Positions 47,451 to 55,603 of a stretch of DNA of 64,000 bases are shown piece after piece. The stretch's first letter is position 1. Each line of letters starts with the position of its first letter. The stretch covers positions 496,001-560,000 of the forward strand of contig NZ_FNJA01000003.1 of the NCBI RefSeq assembly GCF_900104385.1, given 5' to 3'. Below the pieces are notes generated by a model. It searched no databases. It worked only from the letters and a program-made list of their open reading frames with translations, and was not told the origin of the DNA. The stretch is from Rhodoferax sp. OV413. GTDB lineage: Bacteria; Pseudomonadota; Gammaproteobacteria; Burkholderiales; Burkholderiaceae_C. A program made the translations under genes and the position numbers.

Positions 47451-47942
47451 ATGACCCTCAGCTTCAAAACTGCTTTCATCGCCCTGTCCTGCATCGCCGG
47501 CGCCGCACAGGCCCAGGCCGTACGCACAGAACACAACATCTCGCTGGACCTGGCCAACCAGATCGCCGCTGCCAGCGTCTCGGCCTGCGCCGCCAATGGC
47601 TACGCGGTCAGCGCCACCGTGGTGGACCGCGCGGGTGGGGTACGCGCCGTACAGCGCGCCGACAACGCCGGCCCGCACACCCTAGCCGCCAGCCAGCAAA
47701 AAGCCTATACCTCGGCCTCAGCGAAGAACAGCACCTTGGCGATGATGGAAGGCGCACAGAAGAACCCGGCAGCCGCCAACCTGGTCTACATCCCGGGCTA
47801 TCTGCTGCTGGGCGGTGGCGTGCCGATCAAGCTGGGGAATGAAGTCATCGGCGCTGTCGGTGTCGGCGGCGCGCCCGGTGGCCACCTGGACGAGCAATGC
47901 GCGCTGGCCGCGCTGGACAAGATCAAGGACCAGCTGAAGTAA
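47451..47942 (+). CDS. HbpS/GlcG-like exported protein
   Basis: A 163-residue protein with signal peptide (AFIALSCIAGAAQA) and the GlcG/HbpS fold (ANGYAVSATVVDRAGGVRAVQRADNAGPHTLAASQQKAYTS; GYLLLGGGVPIKLGNEVIGAVGVGGAPGGHLDEQCA). HbpS of Streptomyces binds haem outside the cell and modulates the sensor kinase SenS. The kinase and regulator genes directly upstream make a similar sensing role possible here (inference). GGAGA precedes the ATG. Confidence 0.88.
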   Translation: MTLSFKTAFIALSCIAGAAQAQAVRTEHNISLDLANQIAAASVSACAANGYAVSATVVDRAGGVRAVQRADNAGPHTLAASQQKAYTSASAKNSTLAMMEGAQKNPAAANLVYIPGYLLLGGGVPIKLGNEVIGAVGVGGAPGGHLDEQCALAALDKIKDQLK

Positions 47943-47945
47943 GCC

Positions 47946-48635
47946 ATGCGTAGCTACCGCCTCTCCCTGACGCTGGTCGCCGCCTGCCTGCTGGCCAGCC
48001 CCGGCTGGAGCCAGGTACCGCCCAGCGCCGTACAGATCAGCCGCTATACCGGCCTGCATGCGGCGGCGCAGCGTGGCGACATGGTCCAACTGCAACAGCT
48101 GCTGGCGCAGAAGGCCGAGCTGAACAGCCGCGATCCACAGGGTCGCACCCCGCTGCACGTTGCCACCTTTGCCCGGCAGACGCAGGCCATCCGTCTGCTG
48201 GCGGGCGCGGGCGCCGATCTGGGTTTGCTAGAAAACGACCGCTACGACGCCGTCACCATCGCCGCGGTGGCCGACGACGAAGCTACGCTGGCCACGCTGT
48301 TGACCCTGGGCGCCAGCGCCAAGCTGACCACCAGCCGCTACGACGGCACGGCGCTGATAGCAGCCGCGCACCTGGGCCATGACGGCGTGGTGCGACAGCT
48401 GATTGCCGCCGGTGCACCGCTGGACCATGTGAACAATCTGCACTGGACCGCGCTGATCGAGTCCATCGTGCTCGGCGATGGCGGGCCACGCCACCAGCGG
48501 ACTCTGGCCGCACTGGTGCAGGCCGGGGCCAATCTGCAGCTCAGCGACCGCGCGGGCAATACGCCGCTGCAGCTGGCGCGCGCCCGGGGCTACCGCGAGA
48601 TGGTGGTCTTGCTGGAGCAGGCGGGCGCCAAGTAG
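47946..48635 (+). CDS. Exported ankyrin-repeat protein
   Basis: A 229-residue protein with a signal peptide (LTLVAACLLASPGWS) and about five ankyrin repeats (TGLHAAAQRGDMVQLQQLLAQKAELN; GRTPLHVATFARQTQAIRLLAGAGADL; VTIAAVADDEATLATLLTLGASAKL; TALIAAAHLGHDGVVRQLIAAGAPL; NTPLQLARARGYREMVVLLEQAGA). It begins 3 bp after the HbpS-like gene and should be secreted with it to the periplasm. A protein-protein contact role is likely; the partner is unknown. Confidence 0.9.
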   Translation: MRSYRLSLTLVAACLLASPGWSQVPPSAVQISRYTGLHAAAQRGDMVQLQQLLAQKAELNSRDPQGRTPLHVATFARQTQAIRLLAGAGADLGLLENDRYDAVTIAAVADDEATLATLLTLGASAKLTTSRYDGTALIAAAHLGHDGVVRQLIAAGAPLDHVNNLHWTALIESIVLGDGGPRHQRTLAALVQAGANLQLSDRAGNTPLQLARARGYREMVVLLEQAGAK

Positions 48636-48647
48636 CGCCGTAAGAAC

Positions 48648-49904
48648 TTATTGCAGGGTAACGCGGGCAAATTTACGCTTGCCAACCTGCACCACATAGG
48701 TACCGGCACCCAGCTTCAAGCCCTTGTCGCTGACCACGCTGGAGTCGACGCGCACGCCGCCGCCGTCGATCAGGCGATTGCCTTCGCCGCTGCTGGCGGC
48801 CAGGCCGGCCATCTTCAGCAGCGCACCGATGCCGACCGCGGCACCACCCTCGCCCAGCAGCAGGTTCAGCACAGGGATCTCGTCCGGCACGCCGCCCTTG
48901 CTGCGGTTGTTGAAATCCTGTTCGGCGGCATCGGCCGCGGCCGCACTGTGGAAACGCGCGGTGATTTCTTTCGCCAGCGCCACCTTGGCGTCTTTCGGGT
49001 TCCGGCCAGTGTCCACCTCGGCCTTGAGCGCGGCGATTTCAGCCTCGGTCTTGAACGACAGCAAGGTGTACCAACGCCACATCAGCACGTCGGAAATGCT
49101 CAACACCTTGGCGAACATGGTGTTCGGCTCTTCGCTGATGCCGATGTAGTTGTTCTTCGACTTGGACATCTTCTCCACGCCGTCCAGGCCTTCGAGCAGC
49201 GGCATGGTCAGAATGCACTGCGGCTCCTGGCCGTACTCGGCCTGCAGGTGGCGGCCCATCAGCAGGTTGAACTTCTGGTCGGTGCCGCCGAGTTCCAGAT
49301 CGCTCTTCAAGGCCACGGAGTCGTAGCCCTGCATCAGCGGATACAGGAACTCGTGCACCGCGATCGACTGACCTCCATGGAAGCGGTCATGGAAGTCGTT
49401 GCGCTCCATCATGCGCGCCACGGTATAGCGAGAAGCCAGTTGGATCATGCCGCGCGCACCCAGCGGGTCGCTCCATTCGCTGTTGTAGCGGATCTCGGTC
49501 TTGCTCGGGTCCAGCACCAGGCTGGCCTGCTTGTAATAGGTTTCGGCGTTGACCTTGATCTGCTCGGCGGTCAACGGCGGGCGCGTGCTGTTGCGGCCCG
49601 AGGGGTCGCCGATCATGCTGGTGAAGTCGCCGATCAGGAAGATCACCGTATGGCCCAGGTCCTGCAGCTGGCGCATTTTGTTCAGCACCACGGTGTGGCC
49701 GATGTGGATGTCGGGCGCCGTCGGGTCCAGGCCCAGCTTGATGCGCAGCGGCACGCCGGTGGCTTCGGAACGGGCCAGCTTCTTCAGCCAGTCTTCCTGC
49801 GGAATCAGCTCGTCGCAGCCGCGCAGCGACACCGCCAAGGCCTCCCGCACACGGTCTGTTACAGGAAATGAGCCACCAGGCTCGGCATGTACTGCTTGAT
49901 TCAT
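48648..49904 (-). CDS. tyrS: Tyrosyl-tRNA synthetase
   Basis: A 418-residue class I synthetase that charges tRNA-Tyr. HIGH motif in APDIHIGHT, the class signature KMSKS in [13 protein letters not shown], and a C-terminal S4 RNA-binding domain ([21 protein letters not shown]). The gap between the active-site motifs and the length fit the TyrRS group (tyrZ-like) of betaproteobacteria. Its 3' end lies 12 bp from the convergent ankyrin gene. Confidence 0.96.
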   Translation of the reverse strand: MNQAVHAEPGGSFPVTDRVREALAVSLRGCDELIPQEDWLKKLARSEATGVPLRIKLGLDPTAPDIHIGHTVVLNKMRQLQDLGHTVIFLIGDFTSMIGDPSGRNSTRPPLTAEQIKVNAETYYKQASLVLDPSKTEIRYNSEWSDPLGARGMIQLASRYTVARMMERNDFHDRFHGGQSIAVHEFLYPLMQGYDSVALKSDLELGGTDQKFNLLMGRHLQAEYGQEPQCILTMPLLEGLDGVEKMSKSKNNYIGISEEPNTMFAKVLSISDVLMWRWYTLLSFKTEAEIAALKAEVDTGRNPKDAKVALAKEITARFHSAAAADAAEQDFNNRSKGGVPDEIPVLNLLLGEGGAAVGIGALLKMAGLAASSGEGNRLIDGGGVRVDSSVVSDKGLKLGAGTYVVQVGKRKFARVTLQ

Positions 49905-49928
49905 AAGGGTTTTTCAGGGCTTTTTCAG

Positions 49929-49957
49929 TTGTGGCGCACGGGGCACGCCGCTATACT
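49929..49957 (+). promoter_or_regulatory. Possible promoter of the M23 peptidase gene
   Basis: TTGTGG (49929-49934), 17-bp spacer and TATACT (49952-49957). The -10 is good, the -35 moderate. Transcription would begin near 49964 and give a leader of about 180 nt. Confidence 0.4.
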
Positions 49958-50143
49958 CGCTGCTTTGCTGTCTGCCCTGATTTTAGTGGTGCGTTGCCTG
50001 ATAGGCCGCCCAAAGACTGAACTTCCAGGGCTCTTCTCTACTCAGCAGTCCACCTTCGCGACTTTCGCAGTGCCCGCGAGGCAGGCCACAGGCCTAGCCC
50101 CAGGGGGTAGCGCAAGTCCTAATTTTTGTTGGGAATCCCTCTT

Positions 50144-51484
50144 TTGAACCACGGTCTCACCACCGTCAGCGATAGGCTTTTGTCCGTACTACAACGCCAC
50201 CCCAAGCGCATCACCGCGCTGGTGGCCGCTGTATTGCTGGGCGGCGGCGGCGGCGCATATGCTGTTGCCTCCCTGGCCCCGGACCCCGCTGACCTGCCCA
50301 TCCGCCAAATCACCGAATCCGTCCAACCCCTGTCGCTGCAAGAGCAAGCGAACAGCCTGGACACCCACAGCTTCAACCTGTTCCGCACCGAAACCACCCG
50401 CTCCAGCGATACCGCCAAGTCCTTGCTGCAGCGTCTGGGCATTGACGACGCCGACGCCGCAGCCTTCCTGCGCAGCGATGCCCTGGCCAGCAAGGCGGTA
50501 CTGGGCCGTGCAGGCCGCACGGTGCACGCCGAAGCCAGCGACAACCACGCCCTGCAACGCCTGAGCGTGCGCTGGAACCCCGGCAACGCCGGCGTGTTTG
50601 AGCGCCTGGTGATTGAGAAAACTCCGCAGGGCTTCCGCTCGCGCATCGAAGAAGCCGCGCTGCAAAACACCAGTCGGCTGGCTGGTGGCACCATCCGCAG
50701 CTCGCTGTTTGCCGCTACCGACGAGGCCGGCATCCCCGACCCGGTAGCCACCCAGATCGCTGAAATCTTCTCCGGCGACATCGATTTCCACCGTGCACTG
50801 CGCAAGGGCGACCATTTTTCGGTAGTCTATGAAACCGCCGAGGCCGATGGCCAGGTGCTGCGCAGCGGCCGTGTGCTGAGCGCCGAGTTCACCAGCAATG
50901 GCAAGACCTACCAAGCCATGTGGTTTGCCGAGCCGGGTCAAAAAGGCGGCTATTACACGCTGGACGGCCAAAGCCTGCGCCGATCGTTCTTGGCCTCGCC
51001 GGTCGAGTTTTCGCGCATCACCAGCGGTTTCAGCATGCGCATGCACCCGATTCTGCAAAAGTGGCGCGCGCATCTGGGCGTGGACTACGCAGCCAGCACC
51101 GGCACCTCCGTGCGCACCGTGGGCGATGGCGTGGTGGAGTTTGCCGGCGTGCAAAACGGCTACGGCAACGTAATCATCGTCAAGCACCGCAATCAGAACG
51201 AAACCGTCTACGCGCATCTGAGCCGCATCGATGTGCGGCCCGGCCAAAGCGTCAGCCAGGGCGACCATATCGGCGCCGTTGGTTCCACCGGCTGGGCGAC
51301 CGGACCGCATCTGCACTTTGAATTCCGCGTCAACGGCGTGCACCAAGACCCGCTGACCGTGGCGCGCCAGAATGACAGCCAGCCGGTGTCGACCGCCGCA
51401 AAGCCGGCATTCAACCAGTTGGCTTCGATCATGCGTCTGCAGCTGTCTGCAGCCACATCGATCCAGCAAGCCAGCGCCGATTAA
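50144..51484 (+). CDS. Peptidoglycan endopeptidase, M23 family
   Basis: A 446-residue exported metallopeptidase. An N-terminal hydrophobic segment (ITALVAAVLLGGGGGAYAVA) anchors or exports it; an OapA/Csd3-like middle part follows; the M23 domain has the zinc ligands in HLGVDYAA and HLHFEFR, with full HxxxD and HxH. It would cut peptide cross-links of peptidoglycan. No ATG fits the beginning; I chose the TTG at 50144 giving MNHGLTTVSDRLL (GGGA upstream), with another TTG at 50126 possible. anmK starts 4 bp after it, pairing wall cutting with wall recycling. Confidence 0.9.
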   Translation: MNHGLTTVSDRLLSVLQRHPKRITALVAAVLLGGGGGAYAVASLAPDPADLPIRQITESVQPLSLQEQANSLDTHSFNLFRTETTRSSDTAKSLLQRLGIDDADAAAFLRSDALASKAVLGRAGRTVHAEASDNHALQRLSVRWNPGNAGVFERLVIEKTPQGFRSRIEEAALQNTSRLAGGTIRSSLFAATDEAGIPDPVATQIAEIFSGDIDFHRALRKGDHFSVVYETAEADGQVLRSGRVLSAEFTSNGKTYQAMWFAEPGQKGGYYTLDGQSLRRSFLASPVEFSRITSGFSMRMHPILQKWRAHLGVDYAASTGTSVRTVGDGVVEFAGVQNGYGNVIIVKHRNQNETVYAHLSRIDVRPGQSVSQGDHIGAVGSTGWATGPHLHFEFRVNGVHQDPLTVARQNDSQPVSTAAKPAFNQLASIMRLQLSAATSIQQASAD

Positions 51485-51488
51485 ACCC

Positions 51489-52592
51489 GTGCGCGAACTC
51501 ACCATCGGCCTGATGTCCGGCACCTCGCTGGATGGGGTGGATGGTGTGCTGGTAGCTTTCTCCGATGGCGCGCTGCAGGTGCTGCAGTACGCCACCCAAA
51601 CCTTCCCCCCGGAAACCAAGGCCGAGCTGCTGGCGCTAAACAGCCCTGGCAGCAACGAGCTGCACCGGGCCGCGCTGGCCGCCAATGCCCTGGTCGGCGT
51701 CTATGCCGACGTGGTGCAACAACTGCTGGAACGCAGCGGCTGCAGCGCCGCCGACATCCAGGCCATCGGTGCGCACGGCCAGACGGTGCGGCACCGACCG
51801 CAGGAGTTCGACGGCATCGGCTACACCCTGCAGCTCAACAACCCGGCCCTGCTGGCCGAACGCACCGGCATCACCGTGGTGGCGGACTTCCGCAGCCGCG
51901 ATGTGGCGGCCGGCGGCCAGGGGGCACCCCTGGTGCCCGCCTTCCACAGCCAGGTTTTTGGCCGAACGGACGAAGCTGTTGCGGTGCTGAACATTGGCGG
52001 CATCTCCAACCTGAGCCTGCTGGGCGCACACATCCTGGGCTTCGACTGCGGCCCCGGCAATGCGCTGATGGACTACTGGTGCCAGCAGCACACCGGCCAG
52101 GCCTATGACGCCGACGGCGCCTGGGCCGCCAGCGGCACTGTGCAGCCCGCGCTGCTGGTCGCGCTGCTGGCCGAACCCTATCTCAGCAAAGCCCCGCCCA
52201 AAAGCACAGGACGCGACCTGTTCAACCCGGCCTGGCTGGCCGCCAAGCTGCAAGACTTCGCCGCACTGGCCCCGGTCGACGTGCAAGCCACATTGACCGA
52301 ATTGACCGCTAGCGCAATTGCTACCTGCATGGGCAGCTACGAAAAAAATAGCAAACTACTGATCGTCTGCGGTGGCGGTGCGCTGAACGGTTATTTGATG
52401 CAGCGCCTGCAGGCCGCCTTGCCTGCGGTACAGGTGCAATCTTCGGCAGCGCACGGCCTGCCGCCGTTGCAGGTCGAGGCTGCTGCCTTCGCCTGGCTGG
52501 CCCGCCAGGCGCTGCTGCTGCAGCCGGGCAACCTAGCCAGCGTGACCGGCGCCCGGGGCAGCCGGGTGCTAGGGGCGATCTACCCGGCCTAG
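51489..52592 (+). CDS. anmK: Anhydro-N-acetylmuramic acid kinase
   Basis: A 367-residue enzyme that converts 1,6-anhydro-MurNAc, released by lytic transglycosylases, to MurNAc-6-phosphate for recycling. N-terminal phosphate-binding GLMSGTSLDGVDG, the catalytic Asp in VADFRSRDVAAGGQGAPLVP, FDCGPGNALMD and CGGGALN. Start is the GTG at 51489. Residues of the stretch TASAIATCMGSYEKNSK are encoded by a copy of the 49-bp palindromic element (52304-52352) with AT-richer codons; overall length there is close to that of E. coli AnmK. Its stop shares a CTAG with that of the convergent MFS gene. Confidence 0.95.
   Translation: MRELTIGLMSGTSLDGVDGVLVAFSDGALQVLQYATQTFPPETKAELLALNSPGSNELHRAALAANALVGVYADVVQQLLERSGCSAADIQAIGAHGQTVRHRPQEFDGIGYTLQLNNPALLAERTGITVVADFRSRDVAAGGQGAPLVPAFHSQVFGRTDEAVAVLNIGGISNLSLLGAHILGFDCGPGNALMDYWCQQHTGQAYDADGAWAASGTVQPALLVALLAEPYLSKAPPKSTGRDLFNPAWLAAKLQDFAALAPVDVQATLTELTASAIATCMGSYEKNSKLLIVCGGGALNGYLMQRLQAALPAVQVQSSAAHGLPPLQVEAAAFAWLARQALLLQPGNLASVTGARGSRVLGAIYPA
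52304..52352 (-). repeat. Palindromic element copy h, inside anmK
   Basis: Arms 52304-52318 and 52324-52338 around TGCTA; the right arm CCTGCATGGGCAGCT differs from that of copy d at two positions and the ATAGC box lies 9 nt away (52348-52352). Read in frame; codons such as GAA AAA AAT AGC AAA CTA stand out from the GC-rich gene. Confidence 0.7.
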
Positions 52593-53995
52593 TGGTTGTC
52601 GGCGGGGTCGGCGCCGACACCGCGGGCGTCAGGCGACAGCTGCCAGAAAATCCAGGCCGATGCCAGCGTCATCAAGCCCATGGTCGCAAACGTAGCGTGG
52701 AAGGCTTGCAAGGTCTGCGCAGCACCGGCAGGTGTGAAGTAGCCCGTATAGCCCGCCAGCACCGCACCCGCAGCCGCCACACCCATACTCATGGCCAGCA
52801 TCTGCACCATGGACAGCAGGCTATTGCCGCTGCTGGCCAGCGGGCCATCCAGGTCCTTGAGCGTGACAGTGTTCATGGCCGTGAACTGCATCGAATTGAC
52901 CGCGCCAAAGAACGCCAGTTGCACCAGGCGCAGCCACAGCGGCTGGCCGGGCGCCACCAAAGCAAAGCTGGCCATCGTCAGCCCCACCAGCGCGGTGTTC
53001 AGCACCAGCACCTTGCGGTAACCCAGCCAGGTGATGAGGCGGGTGGCCAAGGTCTTGGTGACCATGCCGGCCAGCGCCACCGGCAGCATCATCATGCCGG
53101 CCTGCGAAGGCGAATAACCCATGCTGACCTGCAGCAGCAAGGGAATCAGAAACGGCATACAGCTGCTGCCGATGCGGGCAAACAGATTGCCGAGCAAGCC
53201 TATGGTCAGCGAGGGAATGTCGAACAGCCGGGGCGAGAATAAAGGCTCGGGCTGGCGCGTCGCATGCAGCCAGTAGGCCACCAGGCTGGCCAAGCCGAAC
53301 ACCAGCAGCACCAGCACCGTAGCCTGGCGCAAGCCCAGCTCCGACAAGCCGTCCAGCGATAAGGACAAGGCCACCATGCCGAAGGACAGCATCAGGTAGC
53401 CGCTGAGGTCAAACCGCCGCGCCGCACCACGCACGCCCTCGGGCATCAGCGCCAGCGTGGCCACACAGCCTGCCAGCCCTACCGGCAGGTTGATCAGAAA
53501 GATCCAGTGCCAGGTGGCGTACTCCACCAGCCAACCGCCCAGCGTGGGGCCGATCAGAGGGCCAATCAGCCCGGGCAAGGCCACAAAACTCATGGCCTTG
53601 AGGAACTGCTCGCGTGGGAATGCCCGCAGCACGGCTAGGCGCCCCACCGGCAACAACAAGGCCCCGCCGACGCCTTGCAGCACCCGGGAGATCACCAGTT
53701 GGGTCAGACTGTGCGAAATGGCGCAGAACAGCGAACCCAGCGAAAACAAGGCAATCGCCGCCACGAACAGCCGGCGCGTCCCAAAGCGGTCGGCCATCCA
53801 GCCCGAAGCCGGAATCAGCATGGCCATGGTCAGCGAATAGGCCACCACCACCGACTGCATGCGCAGCGGGCTCTCGCCCAGGCTGGCCGCCATGGCCGGC
53901 AAGGCGGTGTTGACGATGGTGGCATCCAGCGTCTGCATGAAGAAGCCTATGGCGACCAGCCAGAGCAGGCGTTGGTTGGATTTGTCGTCTTGCAT
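52589..53995 (-). CDS. MFS drug/proton antiporter, DHA2 family (MdtD-like)
   Basis: A 468-residue exporter with about 14 helices. Motif A lies after helix 2 (GWMADRFGTRRLF), the D-x-T motif DATIVNTALPAMA in helix 1 and motif C-like GPLIGPTLGGWLVE in helix 5 identify the DHA2/EmrB-QacA group; the sequence resembles MdtD (YegB). No partner HlyD gene is seen. It interrupts the usual anmK-erpA neighbourhood. Convergent with anmK, with the two stops nested in one CTAG. Confidence 0.9.
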   Translation of the reverse strand: MQDDKSNQRLLWLVAIGFFMQTLDATIVNTALPAMAASLGESPLRMQSVVVAYSLTMAMLIPASGWMADRFGTRRLFVAAIALFSLGSLFCAISHSLTQLVISRVLQGVGGALLLPVGRLAVLRAFPREQFLKAMSFVALPGLIGPLIGPTLGGWLVEYATWHWIFLINLPVGLAGCVATLALMPEGVRGAARRFDLSGYLMLSFGMVALSLSLDGLSELGLRQATVLVLLVFGLASLVAYWLHATRQPEPLFSPRLFDIPSLTIGLLGNLFARIGSSCMPFLIPLLLQVSMGYSPSQAGMMMLPVALAGMVTKTLATRLITWLGYRKVLVLNTALVGLTMASFALVAPGQPLWLRLVQLAFFGAVNSMQFTAMNTVTLKDLDGPLASSGNSLLSMVQMLAMSMGVAAAGAVLAGYTGYFTPAGAAQTLQAFHATFATMGLMTLASAWIFWQLSPDARGVGADPADNH

Positions 53996-54010
53996 GGGCA
54001 GGTTTCGGGC

Positions 54011-54034
54011 AAGAAAAAGCCGCCCTCAGGCGGC
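54011..54034 (-). terminator. Rho-independent terminator of erpA
   Basis: On the minus strand GCCGCC-TGAG-GGCGGC followed by TTTTTCTT, 24 bp after the erpA stop. It also marks the upstream edge of the MFS gene, which therefore needs its own promoter. Confidence 0.85.
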
Positions 54035-54057
54035 CATGTTTTAGAAGCGCAGCAAGC

Positions 54058-54423
54058 TCAGGCAGAGAAGCTGGAGCCGCAGCCACAGGTGCTGGTGGCG
54101 TTGGGGTTCTTGATGACGAACTGTGCGCCCTGCAGATCTTCTTTGTAGTCGATCTCGGCGCCCAGCAGGTACTGGTAACTCATCGCATCGATCAGCAAGG
54201 ACACGCCATTCTTGGTCATGGTGGTGTCGTCTTCGTTGGTGATCTCGTCGAAGGTGAAGCCGTACTGGAAGCCTGAGCAGCCGCCACCTTGCACAAACAC
54301 CCGCAGCTTGAGATCCGGATTACCTTCTTCCGCGATCAAGTCGGCCACCTTGGCAGCAGCGCTGTCGGTGAAGACGATGGGGGTCGGCATTTCGGTCTGG
54401 ATGTTTTCGGCAAGGGCGCTCAT
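54058..54423 (-). CDS. erpA: Iron-sulfur cluster insertion protein ErpA
   Basis: A 121-residue A-type carrier that delivers Fe-S clusters to target enzymes. The three conserved cysteines are in [10 protein letters not shown] and, at the end, [10 protein letters not shown]. Length and the C-terminal CGCGSSFS are those of ErpA rather than IscA. AGTACC precedes the ATG with a weak ribosome site. Downstream of rpsI but separated from it by a terminator. Confidence 0.95.
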   Translation of the reverse strand: MSALAENIQTEMPTPIVFTDSAAAKVADLIAEEGNPDLKLRVFVQGGGCSGFQYGFTFDEITNEDDTTMTKNGVSLLIDAMSYQYLLGAEIDYKEDLQGAQFVIKNPNATSTCGCGSSFSA

Positions 54424-54525
54424 GTGGGGTACTCCGTAAGAATCTAGGTGATGCTACTGCAATTCCCGACTTAAGTTGCGGGGCAAACAATTTGCCGGTA
54501 TCGGCAGTGCGGTCTTTTCAAAAAC

Positions 54526-54560
54526 AAAAACCGCCAAAACCCGAAGGCCTGGCGGTTTTT
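54526..54560 (-). terminator. Rho-independent terminator of the rplM-rpsI operon
   Basis: Stem AAAAACCGCCA / TGGCGGTTTTT (11 bp perfect) with a 13-nt loop, 23 bp beyond the rpsI stop; the minus-strand copy ends in five or more T. Confidence 0.9.
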
Positions 54561-54582
54561 GCGGACACAAGGGTCGCGAGGC

Positions 54583-54975
54583 TTAACGCTTCGAGAACTG
54601 CTTGCGGCGACGAGCAGAATGCAAGCCGACCTTCTTACGTTCGACTTCGCGCGCATCACGCGTCACGAAACCGGCTTTGCTCAGCTCAGCCTTGAGCGTT
54701 GCATCGTAGTCGATCAGGGCGCGGGTAATGCCGTGGCGGGTTGCGCCAGCCTGGCCGGACTCGCCACCACCGTGCACGTTCACCATCACGTCGAAAGTCT
54801 CGGCGTGGTTGGTCAACACCAGGGGTTGCTTGCAAATCATGATCGAGGTAGCACGACCGAAGAATTCGGTGATGTCTTTACCGTTGACCTTGATCTGGCC
54901 GGAGCCTTTTTTCAGAAACACACGAGCGACGCTGGATTTGCGACGACCGGTGCCATTGTTCCAATCACCAATCAT
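54583..54975 (-). CDS. rpsI: 30S ribosomal protein S9
   Basis: A 130-residue S9 whose C-terminal tail reaches the ribosomal P site. N-terminal [21 protein letters not shown], middle [19 protein letters not shown] and the basic end [17 protein letters not shown] are unmistakable. AAGGAG precedes the ATG. Second gene of the rplM-rpsI operon, 10 bp after rplM. Confidence 0.98.
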   Translation of the reverse strand: MIGDWNNGTGRRKSSVARVFLKKGSGQIKVNGKDITEFFGRATSIMICKQPLVLTNHAETFDVMVNVHGGGESGQAGATRHGITRALIDYDATLKAELSKAGFVTRDAREVERKKVGLHSARRRKQFSKR

Positions 54976-54985
54976 TTAGAGCTCC

Positions 54986-55417
54986 TTAGATGTCCAACAC
55001 TTTGGGTTGCTGGGCGGTGTGGGGGTGCACAGCACCACCGTAGACCTTGAGCTTCTTGATCATGGCGTAGCCGAGCGGGCCCTTGGGCAGCATGCCCTTG
55101 ACGGCTTTTTCCAAAGCGCGGCCTGGGTGCTTGGCTTGCATGTCGCGGAACGAGATGGCAGAAATGCCACCTGGGTAACCGGAATGGCTGTAGTAAATCT
55201 TGTCAGTCGACTTGGCGCCGGTGACACGCAGCTGGGCTGCGTTGATGATGACGATGAAGTCACCGGTATCGACGTGAGGCGTGTAAATGGCCTTGTGTTT
55301 GCCGCGCAAACGGAGAGCAACTTCGCTGGCTACTCGTCCGAGGACCTTGTCGGTCGCGTCAATCACAAACCACTCGTGCACCACGTCAGCGGGTTTGGCG
55401 CTGAAAGTTTTGGTCAT
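54986..55417 (-). CDS. rplM: 50S ribosomal protein L13
   Basis: A 143-residue L13. Conserved segments include [40 protein letters not shown] and [30 protein letters not shown]. It heads the rplM-rpsI operon. A strong promoter (55566-55595) and a hairpin in the leader (55445-55463) precede it; in E. coli L13 represses its own operon through the leader, and the hairpin here is a candidate site for such control. Confidence 0.98.
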   Translation of the reverse strand: MTKTFSAKPADVVHEWFVIDATDKVLGRVASEVALRLRGKHKAIYTPHVDTGDFIVIINAAQLRVTGAKSTDKIYYSHSGYPGGISAISFRDMQAKHPGRALEKAVKGMLPKGPLGYAMIKKLKVYGGAVHPHTAQQPKVLDI

Positions 55418-55444
55418 GAGTTTTCTCTTTAAAAGAATGGTTTG

Positions 55445-55463
55445 GCCAACCCTAGGGGTTGGC
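55445..55463 (-). promoter_or_regulatory. Leader hairpin of rplM
   Basis: GCCAACCC-TAG-GGGTTGGC type stem, 8 bp perfect with a 3-nt loop, 27 bp upstream of the rplM start and inside the transcribed leader. Possible L13 autoregulatory element; not similar enough for me to match it to a described leader. Confidence 0.5.
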
Positions 55464-55565
55464 GTCCTAGCAGCCCTTTTCCACGGTCGGCGTCTCTCTG
55501 GTGGAGATCTCTTAGGTGGGTTTGAACCTTCGCCGCGGGGCCAGCTAAACGCTGCGAAGCCTTTG

Positions 55566-55595
55566 ATTATACAAAGTTGCCCCGCTGTGCGTCAA
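55566..55595 (-). promoter_or_regulatory. Strong sigma-70 promoter of rplM-rpsI
   Basis: On the minus strand TTGACG (55595-55590), 18-bp spacer, TATAAT (55571-55566). It begins 9 bp beyond the stop of the kinase gene upstream and gives a leader of about 140 nt. Confidence 0.88.
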
Positions 55596-55603
55596 ATATG
55601 GGA

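Noticed and set aside
48343-48400. A TAGCAGCC segment in the ankyrin gene as a further palindromic element
   Set aside because: Only one short word matches; spacing and box are absent.
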